This document shows, piece by piece, positions 21,791 through 33,550 of a stretch of DNA of 64,000 bases. The notes below the pieces were generated by a model, which saw only the letters and a list, made by a program, of their open reading frames with translations, was not told the origin of the DNA and did no database searches. The stretch comes from Garcia nutans. Lineage: Eukaryota > Streptophyta > Magnoliopsida > Malpighiales > Euphorbiaceae. The stretch is taken from positions 8,556,001 through 8,620,000 of the forward strand of contig CANTUV010000014.1 in NCBI GenBank assembly GCA_947685225.1. The letters run 5' to 3'. The translations under genes were made by a program, and so were the position numbers. How positions within the stretch are numbered: the stretch's first letter is position 1; each line of letters begins with the position of its first letter.

Positions 21791-22689
21791 GGGACCAAGC
21801 AAAATTTCTCACCTCTCATCAACCACAGGACTTCAGGTTTTGAAAGTTGAAATAACATCTACATCTTTTGTTGAGTTTTAAAAGTCAGTATTGGTAACAC
21901 CATTAGTTGATTACTTGGATATCCAAGAATAGATTTAAATTCTTCAATCATAGGACATATCTCAAAATTGTTTATCTTAAAAGTCCTAGTTTTTACATCT
22001 CAAAAAAATGCCATGGCATGTAAGAATGGTTGGTCTAATTTGACATTTTGAAAGTAATTCAAGACATTAAGTTGAGACCATGATACTTGTTCTTAGAGTG
22101 CTTTTGAATAAATTCTTAATCTTTTTTAATTAGACTCAGACATCGTAAGAGTGTGGCAATTGCTATTAACTTTATAAAGAAGAATTGAAGATGGCAGATG
22201 TTGGATTAAATATCTGAGCTTGTGCAAGATGAAATTACCTTTATTTTATTAGAGCATTAATACTTTGGATATAGAATAAAAGCAAGTGATTTATTGATTT
22301 ATATAATCGAAGTCCAGACTGCTGAAGGCAAAGAAAGTCCAAGTCGAATTCGGTGAAAATTGTAATCTATGTTGAAATCAGTTTGGACATCCTGAGTTAG
22401 TCTTTTCATTAATCCGCGTGGGTATTATCTTTTCATTAATTAGTCCATGTCGAATTCATTTAAAATGAGTTCGACATGGTATGCTTATCTATATAGGTAT
22501 ATATGTAAAAAGAAAAGAAAAAAGTCAAAGCGTCATTCAAAGGTTAAAAAAATATCTAGATAAAAAATGGAGTTAGAAAAGTCAACATATCATATTTTAG
22601 TATGTATACATGTATATAAGTTATTCCATTTATTACAAACCTTTATTTATTTATGTACAACGAGTTTCATACTTAGTTTCGATACATAC
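21790..22689. other. Spacer downstream of the antisense gene
   Basis: AT-rich, without recognised domains. At 22340-22490 decayed copies of the GTCGAATTC/GTTCGACATGG motif of the Tat LTRs recur. On the minus strand this would be 3' flanking sequence of the mobile-domain gene. Confidence 0.4.
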
Positions 22690-24620
22690 TAATTACAGCG
22701 AGGAAGATGAAGGTCTGTTGCTAAATAAATCTCTGAGGAAATCAACATCTGTTGTTAGTGGTGGCACATTGTCTACCCAGTTTTCCCTTAAAGAAAAAGT
22801 ATTCAAATTCTGCCTGTCTTGTAAATCAGCCCTATCATAATTAGTGCCCAAGATAGAAGGTGGCACATCATGGTCATCAGTTTGGGGCCACCTAGAAGAT
22901 AAAGTACCAAGATCCCTGATTCCCCAGAACTGAAAGTCTCAAAAGTTTTGTTCCGAATGATGATACAACCCTTCAAAATGGGCGACCTGTTAGCGGCTGG
23001 CAGCTAATTCTTCTTGCAGATTCTTATTTTGCTCATCAAACATTCGCTGTGAGTCAGAAAAGAAAAGGGTAAGAACATACATAATCATACATATATATAG
23101 CATAAATCATCATGGAACAAGATAATAGACCAGATAACTTAGATCCAAGCCTTGCGGATAAGACGACACTTCCGGTTGAAAAGAAGGAGCAAATGGAGAA
23201 AATTTCCGTTGAACTGGTAAAAATTGTCGCTGAATTGGAACAATGGAGGAAGGTCCTGCCTTGTGCCCAAATGAACCAATGGCCTGTGATAATCATGAAA
23301 ACAGCCATAACAAGTTAAGAAGAAATAGTTACAATGACAAAATGGAGACACATCAAAGTTCAAGAGCCGTCCTCGAATAAACTGGGCGCATGACATGCCC
23401 AGCGGGCAAAGGTAAGTTTTAACATCATAGCCATTCTAAGTTAGCAGCCACGAATTCTCTGGCATTGATGTAATATTCAAAGTATATGCTAGACAATTCA
23501 TCAGAACCCTCCCCTGCTAGGGACAAAGGAACTAGTCATACAGTCTCTCCCTAAGAAACCAGCCACTAGACACAGGACCGGCAATGACTCGGCGGGAGTG
23601 CTGGTAAGGTAGTGCAACATTCATGGAAGGAGTTCAATTCGATCGCTCCTCAGCTTTCCACCAAGCCAAGTAGACCTACAAGATTACAAAAGATAAGTGG
23701 ATTTTTACACAAATTTCAAGGCATACTAACATTATTTTACTTGGCCCCAGGTTAAACGACTCAGATGATAGCGCTGGGAGTGCACATGAAGAGAGCCGGG
23801 AATCGCTGTATGATTGGACAACTAAAAATTCAACCTTAGATACCTGACTCTCTCACGGAAAATATCAGGTAACCTCATGAGATTGTGCTCATAAGCCAAT
23901 AACAATGGAAATCAAATTCATACAAGTATACGAATTGAATTGACAATGGTGGAAGATAGTACCTCAACAATAACCACAAAGCCAGCGGAAGACTTTTTAT
24001 TCCTGCAAATCTTGTCAAGATCTTAATAGAGACAAGAAAGACCAGCTTCACCCCAGCCATAAATCTGTAAGAGATCCATATCAACAAGGACCCTCAACAC
24101 TGATAAATGGATAGCAGATTCAGTACTGCATAAAATGGTCGATCCGAGCAAATATAGCAAAAATCCTTGAGCGTATTGCTCAGCCATTTCTCCATGAACC
24201 CGTCCAGCATAATTCATCCAATGATTCTGAATCGATGCAATTTTTATCTTGAACAACTCTTTTAATGAAAGTTCCATACCTATTAACTGTTGAATTTCGT
24301 CATGTGTCAGGATATCATTAGTAAGAGGGACCAGAATGCCATAGTACTGAGGACCAGTTATGGCTGCAAAATCAACTAGGTCAATGGTCATCTCTCCCAC
24401 AGGGAGGTGGAAAGTATGAGTCGTGTCTATCCACCATTCTGATAATGCTTGAACCACACTCCTATCTATCGGACATTCTTCAGATGATAGTTGCAGAATA
24501 AAATTTTTGAAACCACACTCTCAGATAATCCGTTTTACCCAAGAAGGCACTACATCATACCATTGCTGAGCTTTGTAAATACACCCTCCACCCCGGACAA
24601 TGCAGCGATCGTGCTAACAT
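22690..24620 (-). pseudogene. Antisense plant mobile domain (PMD) gene inside the Tat gypsy
   Basis: Read on the minus strand from about 24600: 'WYDVVPSWVKRII', a stop near 24527, then 'CPIDRSVVQALSEWW' and 'THTFHLPVGEMTIDLVDFAAITG'. This is the signature of the plant mobile domain (alpha-helical domain of the MAIN/MAIL type). The open frame 24457-24023 continues to 'IYGWGEAGLSCLY', the usual 'Y-x-W-G-x-A-x-L-x-x-L-Y' box, and on to 'DLDKICRNKK' after a stop. A possible splice donor follows near 23962. Later pieces include 'YLAWWKAEERSN' (about 23665), 'DEQNKNLQEELAASR' (23000-23050, coiled-coil like) and a C-terminal tail ending near 22690. The whole looks like an intron-containing gene now broken by a few stops. 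Antisense ORFs, some with PMD, are known from Tat-lineage elements. Confidence 0.75.
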
Positions 24621-25404
24621 CGAACCAAGTAAGCCAATATGAGATAAGTATATCATCTCACAAATGCTACTATTTCAAAGTCTAATCTTGTCATAAGTTA
24701 CTCATTACTTTCTGTTCAAATTTATTAATACTAAGTTACTTATTAAATTTTTGCTACAGTCCATTACTTAATCTATTTTTAGCACTAAGATGCTTTTTAA
24801 CCTTTGTCACAATTCATTCGCTAATATACTTTTAATAACTAAATCATAGCTTAAAAACAACTAAAAAAATTAATCTTCTAAATAATAATTTCTCTTTTCT
24901 TTCTTTTCTTAATATTTTTTGCTCATACGTATAGGAAAAACTTGTGCTACTAAAATATTAAATTACAGTATAGTATTTACCTCAGTTTTTTTACTCTAAT
25001 TGCGATGAAGCTTCAATCCAGTTAGAAGATCAACATTTTTATGTTCATGCTCTCGGATGAATTCCAGCAATTCAGTGTTGGATCGAGGCCCTCATCTTGA
25101 AGCATGTATCCTCTCCATTTGCTGCAAATATGTGTGTGTAAGTTTCAATGAACTGAATTGCATAAAGTGCTAATCATCGTTTAAATAGACGAAACAAAAA
25201 AGAAAAGAAAAAAAGCAAAAAAGCAATACACGTGAATAAATAGTAAATCCAATTATTATTACTTTTGAATTTTTCAAAAGCAATAAACATAATATCTTAT
25301 CACATGCATACCGTAAATATTTATGTGTTTAAAAATATTTTTTGAAAAATAGCTAAAATTTGTTCAATTTTTTTAAGTATCTTACTGACTAAAATTATCT
25401 TTTG
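24620..25404. other. AT-rich region upstream of the antisense gene
   Basis: No coding signal on either strand. Being directly upstream of the minus-strand gene, it would hold its promoter, but I cannot point to a specific TATA box. Confidence 0.4.
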
Positions 25405-25720
25405 CAGATAACTTGGGTCCAGAATCTAATTTATTTTTTTTAGAGTCCAGAACTCATCTCGGGTTCAGAACCCTTTTGAGTCCAAAACTCATCTCGGGTC
25501 AAGAACCTAAATTATTTTTTGAGTTCAGAACTCATCCTGGGTTCAGAACCCAAATTATTTTTGAGTCTAAAACTCATCTTGGGTTTAGAATCCAAATTAT
25601 TTTTTGAGTCCAGAACTCATCTCGGGTCCATAACCAAAAACTAGCTCGGGTCCAGTACCCAAATCATATTTGAGTCTAGAACTCAATTCAACCTCGGGTC
25701 CAGAATCCACTATGGTTCTA
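25405..25720. repeat. 42-43 bp tandem repeat (GGGTYCAGAACCCAAATTATTTTTGAGTC type)
   Basis: Units such as 'GAGTTCAGAACTCATC' plus 'GGGTTCAGAACCCAAATTAT' start at 25521, 25563 and 25606 (spacing 42 and 43 bp), with looser copies on both sides. Each unit contains the self-complementary words GAGTTC..GAACTC and GGGTTC..GAACCC. The open frame over it (25413-25607) merely reflects the repeat. It lies about 75 bp before an LTR start. Confidence 0.85.
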
Positions 25721-25793
25721 AACCTAATAAAAAATCATGTTGTTTTTCACTCTCTTTTGCTATAGTCCTAAATTGCTCAAGCATGAAGCAAAC

Positions 25794-27587
25794 TATAGAC
25801 TCTTAATTCTGAATCAAATCTAATTCGGCACTAATTAAAAGAGGGTTAGGTCAAGTTTAAAGGTTTAAAACAGTCTGAAATATTTTTACAAACTTAAAAT
25901 TAGTCTGGTACAATATTAAAATCTCAATATATAATAATATAATATAATATAATTTTTATTTTATTTTATTCATATCAAAAATAAGAAATAATAAAAAAGA
26001 AAATAATATAATATTTACTTTATTTTTATAATATTTTATAAAAATATAATATTTATTATAATAAAAATAAAAAATGATTTGATCGATGAATTAGACATGC
26101 CAATTCGCCATCCACTAAACCGACTTTGATTCGGTTTATTACTTTCTTAATCAAGATAGACTCTGTTTTGACTGTCAGATTAAGCATTAGGTTTTGGTTT
26201 TAAACCCAATTTGCCTATAATTAACAGATTTTAATACTAGATTAAGGGGGGATTTTTTAGAGAAGCAAAAAGAAATTGACAAAACATCGCAGTTTAACAG
26301 TTAACGATCCAGCAACAACACACACAAAAATTCAACAAGCAAGGCAGTCTTGGCTAAAAACAATGTTGGTGCAGACAATTCAAAAGCTTGGATCAACACT
26401 TTAAACCTTGGTAGAGCCTTCAAATGTAGGTTTAAATTTCTAATAACATATGTTTATTCAATGAAAAAATTTATTTCCTAAACCCAAAATCTCTAAACCC
26501 TAGTTTCACAGAAACCTTAAATTTCCTAAACCCCAAAATCCCTAAACCCTAGTTTCACGAAAACCTTAAGTTTCCTAAACCTAAAACCTCAAAACCTTAA
26601 TCGAATATCCTAATTTTTTAAACATTAATCCAAACCCTATACTTTTTTAAAACTCAGTAACCCTAAATATTGAGCAAGTCTAAACTTTAATTCCAATATA
26701 CTAAAACCCTAATCCCAAAATATTAAAACCTTAATCCAGAAACCCAATTTCCTACAACCTAAAACCAAGACTTCAAAACCCAAAACCATAATTCCAGTGG
26801 CTTAATTTTTATACCCCAATGCCTTAAGTCCCTAGTTCTCATATCCAAAACCCTAAAAACATATCGTTAACTTTACAAACCAAAAATTTAATATGTAAAT
26901 GGCAATTTTTTATGTATAATGCTTTAAATCCATAGATTTGATTATATAATTTATTATGTGTCTTGATGAATGATTTATTTAATCTATGATGAATGGATGA
27001 ATATTTTTTTTATTATTATTTGTTTATTTTGGATTCTATAATTGTAAAAGGTACATTTTCACTATGTGGATACCTCGAGTTTTATTATGTAATTTAGTTG
27101 TAGTTTTGGAACTGTTGTAAGGGACACGTTTCCACCTATGGTGGGTGTCCCATTTTATTTATTTATCTTATTTTTTTAAAACATTGTACATTAAATAATT
27201 ATTGTAAGGGTATGTTTCCATCCTTGGATGGGTGCCTATTTTGATTATTTATTTTAAATAAAGATGATGGATGTTGATTTCTTTTAATTTGCATGTAATT
27301 TGCATATAAAGATGAAAAGGAGGCCGATTCTAATGAATCGGGTGCTGTAGGGGGTACTAGGTCATTCTCACCCTCCCCATGCATACCCAACTTTTCGAAC
27401 CCAATAGCGAGTTAGGGATTCCTTAGGAATCGAATTATCGACCTCTTTTTTTTTCGGCCTGTCCGGGTGGCGACTTCATTTTCTTAGGGTTTAGGCATAT
27501 ATTCTTTAAGACCCTGAGCCTAACAGTGCTGATGTCCAATAACCATTCTACATGGGAGTTGGGGCAAAAATTCTCGCTCACAGGGCC
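25794..27587 (+). repeat. LTR of a diverged Tat subfamily ('B' LTR)
   Basis: Starts TATAGACTCTTAATTCTGAATC, clearly related to TGTAGACCCTTGATTTTGG at 6691, and ends ATTCTCGCTCACA. It shares the 3' portion of the family LTR (steps of '...AAGGGTATGTTTCCATC', 'GGAATCGA', 'GAGCCTAACAGTGCTGATG') but lacks the TTCGATATGG arms and has runs of AAACCCTAAA-like words at 26470-26880. By position it is the 3' LTR of the Tat internal region. It joins another LTR without a spacer at 27588. Confidence 0.75.
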
Positions 27588-29219
27588 TTGTCCATATCAA
27601 ACTAGGACAAACCTAGTTCGATATGGGCATCCATATTGAACTGGGACTTGCCCATGTCCATATCGAACTGGAGGATGCTCAGTTTGATATAGACATCCAT
27701 ATCGAACTGGGACATCCCCAGTTCGATACGGACACGCCCATATAGAACTAAGGCATGCCCAGTTTGATATGGACCCTAGTCCTTATCAGCTTAAACTATT
27801 TTTCATTCGATATGGTCAGGTTTAGTCTCGAATTCAATTGGTCTTAGTTTGACATGATCAAAGTTTATCTGAAATTCAAATTGTTACTAATACTGGTTTA
27901 AAAAGTTTAACTTAATTTTTTCTTATAAATATAGGTTGGAGGGACGACAGAAGGTGGCAACATTTAGTAAAAAAAAGGAAAATGGCAATAACTAACAACC
28001 TAGCAGCCACAATTATTAAACAACGAGATTATCAAAAGGAATAGCAATTCAATACAGAGAGGAGCGACGATTGAAAAGAAATTGAAGAACAGAAAGCAAT
28101 CGAAAGGAAAAATAAAACCAAAATAGAGGCAGTAACTAAGCAATTGTCGAATTGCTAAGGTTCGGCCAAGACTTAATTTGACCATGTGGTAGCATCATCA
28201 AACACGAGCTTCTATAAGGTGAACGTGACAAAACAAAGCTTGGTCCAATCGCATTAAACTCGGTGGTGCCACAACAAATGTTTGATTTCTTATCAACTAA
28301 CTCTATTTAATCATATAGATTATTTTTATTATTAATTCACTATGTTTTCAAATTATGCATGCGAGTCTGCAAACTCTTTAGGTTAGGTTTGGTTAAGGAT
28401 TAATCTAGAATTTAATTGTATACATCAATTATGTTCCCGGAAATCTAAAACCCTAATTGCATTTTTATGAAACCCTAAAAACATTAAATTATATTTTCTT
28501 AAAACCTTAATTTAAAAATTATAGTTTGTACATCTATTATTTAATATAGAATTGATTATTAATGCACTTATATTTTGATGGGTGTTTTATGGTATTTTAT
28601 GATGGAAGTTTTATTATCATGCTTGAATGAATTAATTTACTTGATTAATTGTTTATCTGGATTGTAAAAGACATGTTTTCACTTAGTGGGTGCCTTAGTT
28701 TTTATTATGTAATTTAATTTATTTTAGATTTTGGATTAACGTAAAGGACACATTTCCACCAAATGGTGGGTATCCTATTTTATTTAATTTTGGACATTAG
28801 ACATTGTAAGGGTATTTTTCATCTAGTATGGGTGCCCATTTATTTTGATTGGACTTTCTTTAATTTCAATAAAATGAATATTTAGTTTTAATAATTGCAT
28901 GTAGTATGGATGATTTTATAATATTTAAAATTTAATAATATTTAGACCTGAAAAGAAGACCGGTTCCAATGAACCGGGCGTTGTGGGAGTATTGGGTCAT
29001 TCTCACCTTCCTCATGTGTACCAAAAATTTTGAACCTATTAGGGGTTTGGGGATTTCTTAGGAATCGAGTCATCCACTCCTTTCTTTTTCCGGCCCATCC
29101 GGGTGGTGACTCCATTTTTTTAGAGTTCAGGCCCGCGTTCTCTAAGGCCCAGAGCCTAACAGTGTTTAAGTCGCAAGAACCATTCCACATGGGTGTGGAA
29201 GCAAAAATTGCCGCTCACA
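27588..29219 (+). repeat. LTR segment of the first subfamily ('A' LTR), missing its first 300 bp
   Basis: Matches the 5' LTR from about 6998 onwards ('CCTTGTCCATATYRAACTAGGACAAA') through to CCGCTCACA, followed by TSD GTACT. The missing start abuts the end of the B LTR at 27587. The shared block with 12320-13290 includes 'TTTGATTTCTTATCAACTAA' and the AAGGGTA/GGTGGGT steps. Confidence 0.85.
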
Positions 29220-29224
29220 GTACT

Positions 29225-30060
29225 TCATCTTTAACTCAATTACATATGATGTTGATGTTGATGATGCTGTGGATGAAAATGGTTTGATTGAGCATATAAA
29301 CCTTAGGATAGAAAAGTATTTCTCTAAGATGAAATTCTATAAAGATAAATGTTCCAAGTTAGAAAAAAATTTTGTCTTTGAAAAACTCTACATTATAATT
29401 GAAGACCTCAAATAAAAACCGGTTGAAATCAATTAATGAAATGACTAAAACTCACATGGCTTAGAAAATGTGATTAAGGAAAATAAAACATTTGAAGGAT
29501 GACATAAATGAGTTAAAATAGTCAAATTTAAAATTTTACAAGGGAAAAGAGACCTTAGATACATTGATCAATATTCAAAGACCACCCTCCTTAAAACATG
29601 GTTTAGGGTTCATTGGTTCATCTAACACTTCACCTAATGCACCAACATTTGTTAGAGCTTCTACTATAACAAACATCTAGTATTGATATTGTGAAGAATA
29701 CTAATGCACAAACTAAGCCTAAAAATCCTAAGAGGATTACTTTGGGTTCACAAGGCTCTAAAACTGAAGTTCCAAGAGCATATCATGCATTCATGTATAC
29801 ACGGCATGTACATAAACACAAAAATGCAAAAAAAAAAATCTCCTTCAACATACACTTGCAATTGTGTGCATGGTTTATTGAATTTCAATAGGAAAATGCA
29901 TAAGTATAGAACCTTGTATCAATGAGCTTATTGTATAAAATTTGGACATAAGAGCACATTTTTCTATATTAGGAAGGCTCATCTCAAGTTAGAGGATCCT
30001 TCTATTATTAAACCCTAAGGACCCAACTTCATTTGGGTACCTAAAATAAGTTGAACATTG
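29225..30060 (+). pseudogene. Copia gag, C-terminal part
   Basis: Gag resumes after the Tat insertion: 'YDVDVDDAVDENGLIEHIN' (about 29240), a Lys/Glu-rich coiled-coil-like stretch, 'PPSLKHGLGFIGSS' (about 29580), and a second zinc-binding motif 'CIKFGHKSTFFYIRKAHLK' near 29935-29990 in which a Cys has become Phe. It ends with 'FIWVPK'. Two zinc motifs in a long gag are typical of SIRE-like elements. Several stops and frameshifts are present. Confidence 0.8.
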
Positions 30061-30110
30061 TCATTTTGTAAGTATGCCTAAAATTCACTATCAATGAAAA
30101 TATTTAGGTT

Positions 30111-31341
30111 GTGGATAATGGATGCTCAAGGCATATGACAAGTAATGCAAAGCTCTTTAAAACACTTACTTATAAGCATAGAGGTAATGTAACTTTTGCT
30201 AATAATGCTAAAGGTAAAATCATTAGTATTGGTTCATTTGGCATGGTTGATAAGAATATGATTGATAATATTTGGCTTATTAATGGATTGAAACATAATT
30301 TACGTCGTGTGAGTCAATTATGTGATAAAGGATATGATGTGAGTTTTAACTCTAAAGGATGCAAAGTTACCAATTCAAATGGTGAAATTGTTAGATTACC
30401 ATTAGTAATGATGCTTGGCTATGGTATAGAAGATTAGGACATGCTAGTATGGATCATTTATAATGCATTAGTAAAGAAGAACTAGTTATTCAAATTTAAA
30501 AAGGTTATAAGCAATATTAGACCCTTAGAACTCATTCACTTAGATTTGTTTAGCCCAAATAGAGTTGCTAGCTTAGGTGGCAAGTTGTATGCATTTATTC
30601 TTATTGATGATTACTCAAGGTACACATGGGTTAATTTCTTAGCTCAAAATAATGAAGCCTTCAATCATTTTAAAATATTTTAAAAAAGGGTTTAAAATGA
30701 AAAAGTCTATATAATCACATCTATTAGAAGTAATCATGGAAAAGAATTTGAAAATGAATACTTTGAAAATTTTTGTAATGAGTTTGGTATTTCACACAAC
30801 TTTTCAGCTCCTAGAACACCACAATAAAATGGTGTAGTTGAAAGGAAAAATAGAATATTAATTGAAATAGCTCGGACTATACTTAATGAGTATGATTTAC
30901 CATCTTACTTTTAGGCGAAAGCCGTTAATACCACATGTTATATTTTAAATCGTGTTTACAAAAGGTCTTTGGTAAACAAAACCTCTTATGAGCTATGGGA
31001 TGAAAGAATATGCAAAATCTCACACCTTAGAGTATTTTGGATGCAAATGCTTTATATTGAATACCAAGGATAATCTTGGAAAATTATCATCCAAATCGGA
31101 TGAAGGCATATTTTTAGGATATTCATCATCTAGCAAAACATATAGAGTATTTAATAAAAGAATACTAGTAGTTGAAGAATCAATGCATGCATTTTTTGAT
31201 GAATCATCTAAACTTGACCAAAGGAAAGGTAGTGTTCTTGATGATTTTGTAGGAATATTTGAACAGCAAGAAATAGTTAATGCTCTAAAGAACAATCTTG
31301 ATGGACAAGAAGAAGAATCTCAAGAGCTACCCAAAGATTGA
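30111..31341 (+). pseudogene. Copia protease and integrase
   Basis: Protease starts with 'VDNGCSRHMTSN' (30111 on). The usual box is D-S-G-C-S-R-H-M-T, so the residue after the catalytic Asp is changed. The pre-integrase 'LGHASMDHL' remains recognisable across a frameshift near 30430. The integrase core follows: 'LIHLDLFSPNRVAS' (first Asp kept), 'IDDYSRYTWV', 'RSNHGKEFEN' (30726-30755, second Asp replaced by Asn at 30732-30734), 'NGVVERKNR' (Glu kept). The C-terminal part is open from 30988 to 31341 ('GCKCFILNTKDNLGKLSSKSDEG', 'FLGYSSSSKTYRV'). In-frame stops occur at 30435, 30682, 30824 and 30913. Integration would be impossible with this copy. Confidence 0.9.
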
Positions 31342-31489
31342 CATTACAAGAAGGATTATCCAAAAGAACTAATCATTGGTGACACCTTAAAGGGATTAAC
31401 TACTAGATCTCAATTTAAATACTTAGATTCTAATATTGCTTTTATTTCTCAAATTAAGCCAAGGACCATTGAGGATGATCTTAGTGATG

Positions 31490-32980
31490 AGTGTTGGGCG
31501 ATTTCTATGCAAGATAAACTAAACCAATTTGAGAGGAACAAAGTATGGGAACTTGTTCCTAAACCTAAAGATCATCCAATTATAGGATGTAAATGAGTAT
31601 ATAGGAATAAGCTTGATGAAAATGGTCTCATCACTAGAAACAAGGCTAGATTGGTAGCCAAAGGCTATAACCATGAAGAAAGCATTGACTATGATAAGAC
31701 ATTTTCCCCCATTGCTAGATTAGAAGCCATTAGAATATTGCTTGTATTTGCATGTCACATGAATTTTAAACCTTTTCAAATGGATGTTAAAAGGACATTT
31801 CTAAATGAGTTTATAAATGAGGAAGTTTATGATGAACAACCTCCCGGTTTTGAAGATTATAAATTTTCAAATCATATTTTTAAACTTACTAAAGTACTAT
31901 ATGGATTGAAAAAAGCTCCAAGAGCCTGGTATGATATACTTAGTGCATATTTGCTTGAAAATAGATTTTCAAAAGGCAGGATTGACACAACTCTTTTTGT
32001 TAAAATGAAAATGCATAACATTTTGATTGTTTAAATTTATGTTGATGATATTATATTTGATGTTACTAATGAATCTTTGTGCAAGGAATTTGCTTCTTGT
32101 ATAACTAGGAAATTTAAAATGAGCATGATGGGTGAACTCAAATTTTTCCTTTGACTATAAATCAAGCAATGCAAGGATGAGATCTTGATCAACCAATCCA
32201 AGTACATAATGGAACTCCTAAAAAAGTTTAGAATGGATGGTTGCAAATCAAGTAAGACTCCAATGAGTATATCCATGAAACTTGACAAAGATGAAAGTGG
32301 TAAGGCTATAGATGAGAAGAAATATCGAGGTATTATTGGATCACTACTTTACTTAACTGCCTCTAGACTGGATATAATGTATAGTGTATGTTTGTGTACT
32401 AGATTTCAATCTTGTCCTAAGAAATCACATTTGAATGCAACTAAAAGGATTTTAAATAACTTGTGGCACGTTGCATTTAGGTCTATGGTATCCTAGAAAC
32501 ACATAATTCGACATATTAAGCTTTTCCAATGGGGATTTTGTCGATAGCCAACTAGATAGGAAAAGCACCACCGGAGCATGTCATTTTCTTGATGAATGCT
32601 TAGTTTCTTGGTTTAACAAGAAACAAGTGTCGGTTACTTTATCTACTACAGAAGCCGAATATGTTGCTGTATATTTTTGTTGCACACAAGTTCTTTGGAT
32701 GAAACAATAATTGCTTGACTATGAAAAAATATTTGATCATATTCCTATTAAATGTGATAACGCTAGTGCAACTAAGAACCCCATTCAACATTCTAGGTCT
32801 AAGCATATAGACATCAAACATCATTTTTTAAGGGACAATTTTTAAAATCGCAATATAGTTTTAGAATTTATTGAAACTCAAAATTAACTTGCAGATATTT
32901 TTACAAAACCCTTAAATAAAGAAAGAATGAATTTTATAATAAAAAATATTAGCATGATTGATGAAAAATCTCTTGCATAG
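31490..32980 (+). pseudogene. Copia reverse transcriptase and RNase H
   Basis: RT: 'NKARLVAKGYNHEESIDYDKTFSPIAR' (in the 31651-32034 frame), 'FQMDVKRTFLNEFINEEVY', 'PPGFED', 'LYGLKKAPRAWYD', and an intact active-site 'YVDD' just after a stop at 32034. The thumb and connection are in 32185-32496 ('KTPMSISMKLDKDESGK', 'YRGIIGSLLYLTASRLDIMYSV'). RNase H is visible in pieces from 32500, ending with 'LADIFTKPLNKERMNFI' (32886-32936), the standard C-terminus of copia pol. At least five stops and several frameshifts. The order protease-integrase-RT-RNase H defines Ty1/copia. Confidence 0.92.
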
Positions 32981-33550
32981 TCATTCTTTATTTATCTCAA
33001 AATGTATTTTGATCATATGCACATAAATTTTTTTCAAACCCAAAAATGGCTCCTTTTGTGCGATCGCTCGATATACTGGGGTGACCGCACATCGTCTGCT
33101 CTTCCCAAGCCCGAGCCATACAAGTCATCTTCTCCTTAATAAGTTTCTCCTAAGCTTTAACTTATATTTCTACCGAGCTTGAGCTTCAAAGTGTCTCTCT
33201 TCAGTGAACACACAACAACTCATGCGATTAGTCAAATTTAAGAATTTTAAAATTTTTTCGACCATTACACTCCTCTCAAAGCTGTATGAGCACACACTAC
33301 TAAGAGAGCTTGCTAGACTAAGTTGACAGTCGTCCAACAGCTCGGGCGACCGCACAAAATGTGTAACTGAAATTTTTCTAAACGTTGAAACTTTCAAAAA
33401 TTCATATTTTTATCCCCCAAATAGAAAAAATGGCTAGTTTTCTAAATTTTATCTATAAATACCCCTATTTTACATAAAAATATATCTTTACAAACTTAAA
33501 AACACATATTCAAACAATCTTCTAAGAATTTACTCATCAAGAAGAAGATT

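Larger units (their letters stand above)
6691..29219 (+). mobile_element. Tat-lineage Ty3/gypsy retrotransposon with nested insertions and antisense genes
   Basis: Begins TGTAGACCC, ends CCGCTCACA and is flanked by TSD GTACT. Order: 5' LTR (6691-13290, interrupted by a reversed solo LTR), long leader, gag, protease, G-patch segment, RT, RNase H, second archaeal-type RNase H, integrase, a GAAAACCCG repeat zone, antisense plant-mobile-domain gene, tandem repeat, then two LTR segments in tandem (25794-27587 and 27588-29219). A second RNase H of the 'YFDGA...TNN.xEYEA' type after the RT-linked one is a hallmark of the Tat clade. The 3' end is abnormal and suggests recombination between related LTRs. 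No intact primer-binding site was found after the 5' LTR. Confidence 0.85.

Noticed and set aside
26460..26880. Telomere-like AAACCCTA runs
   Set aside because: Words such as AAACCCTAA are scattered and irregular within an LTR; not a (TTTAGGG)n array.
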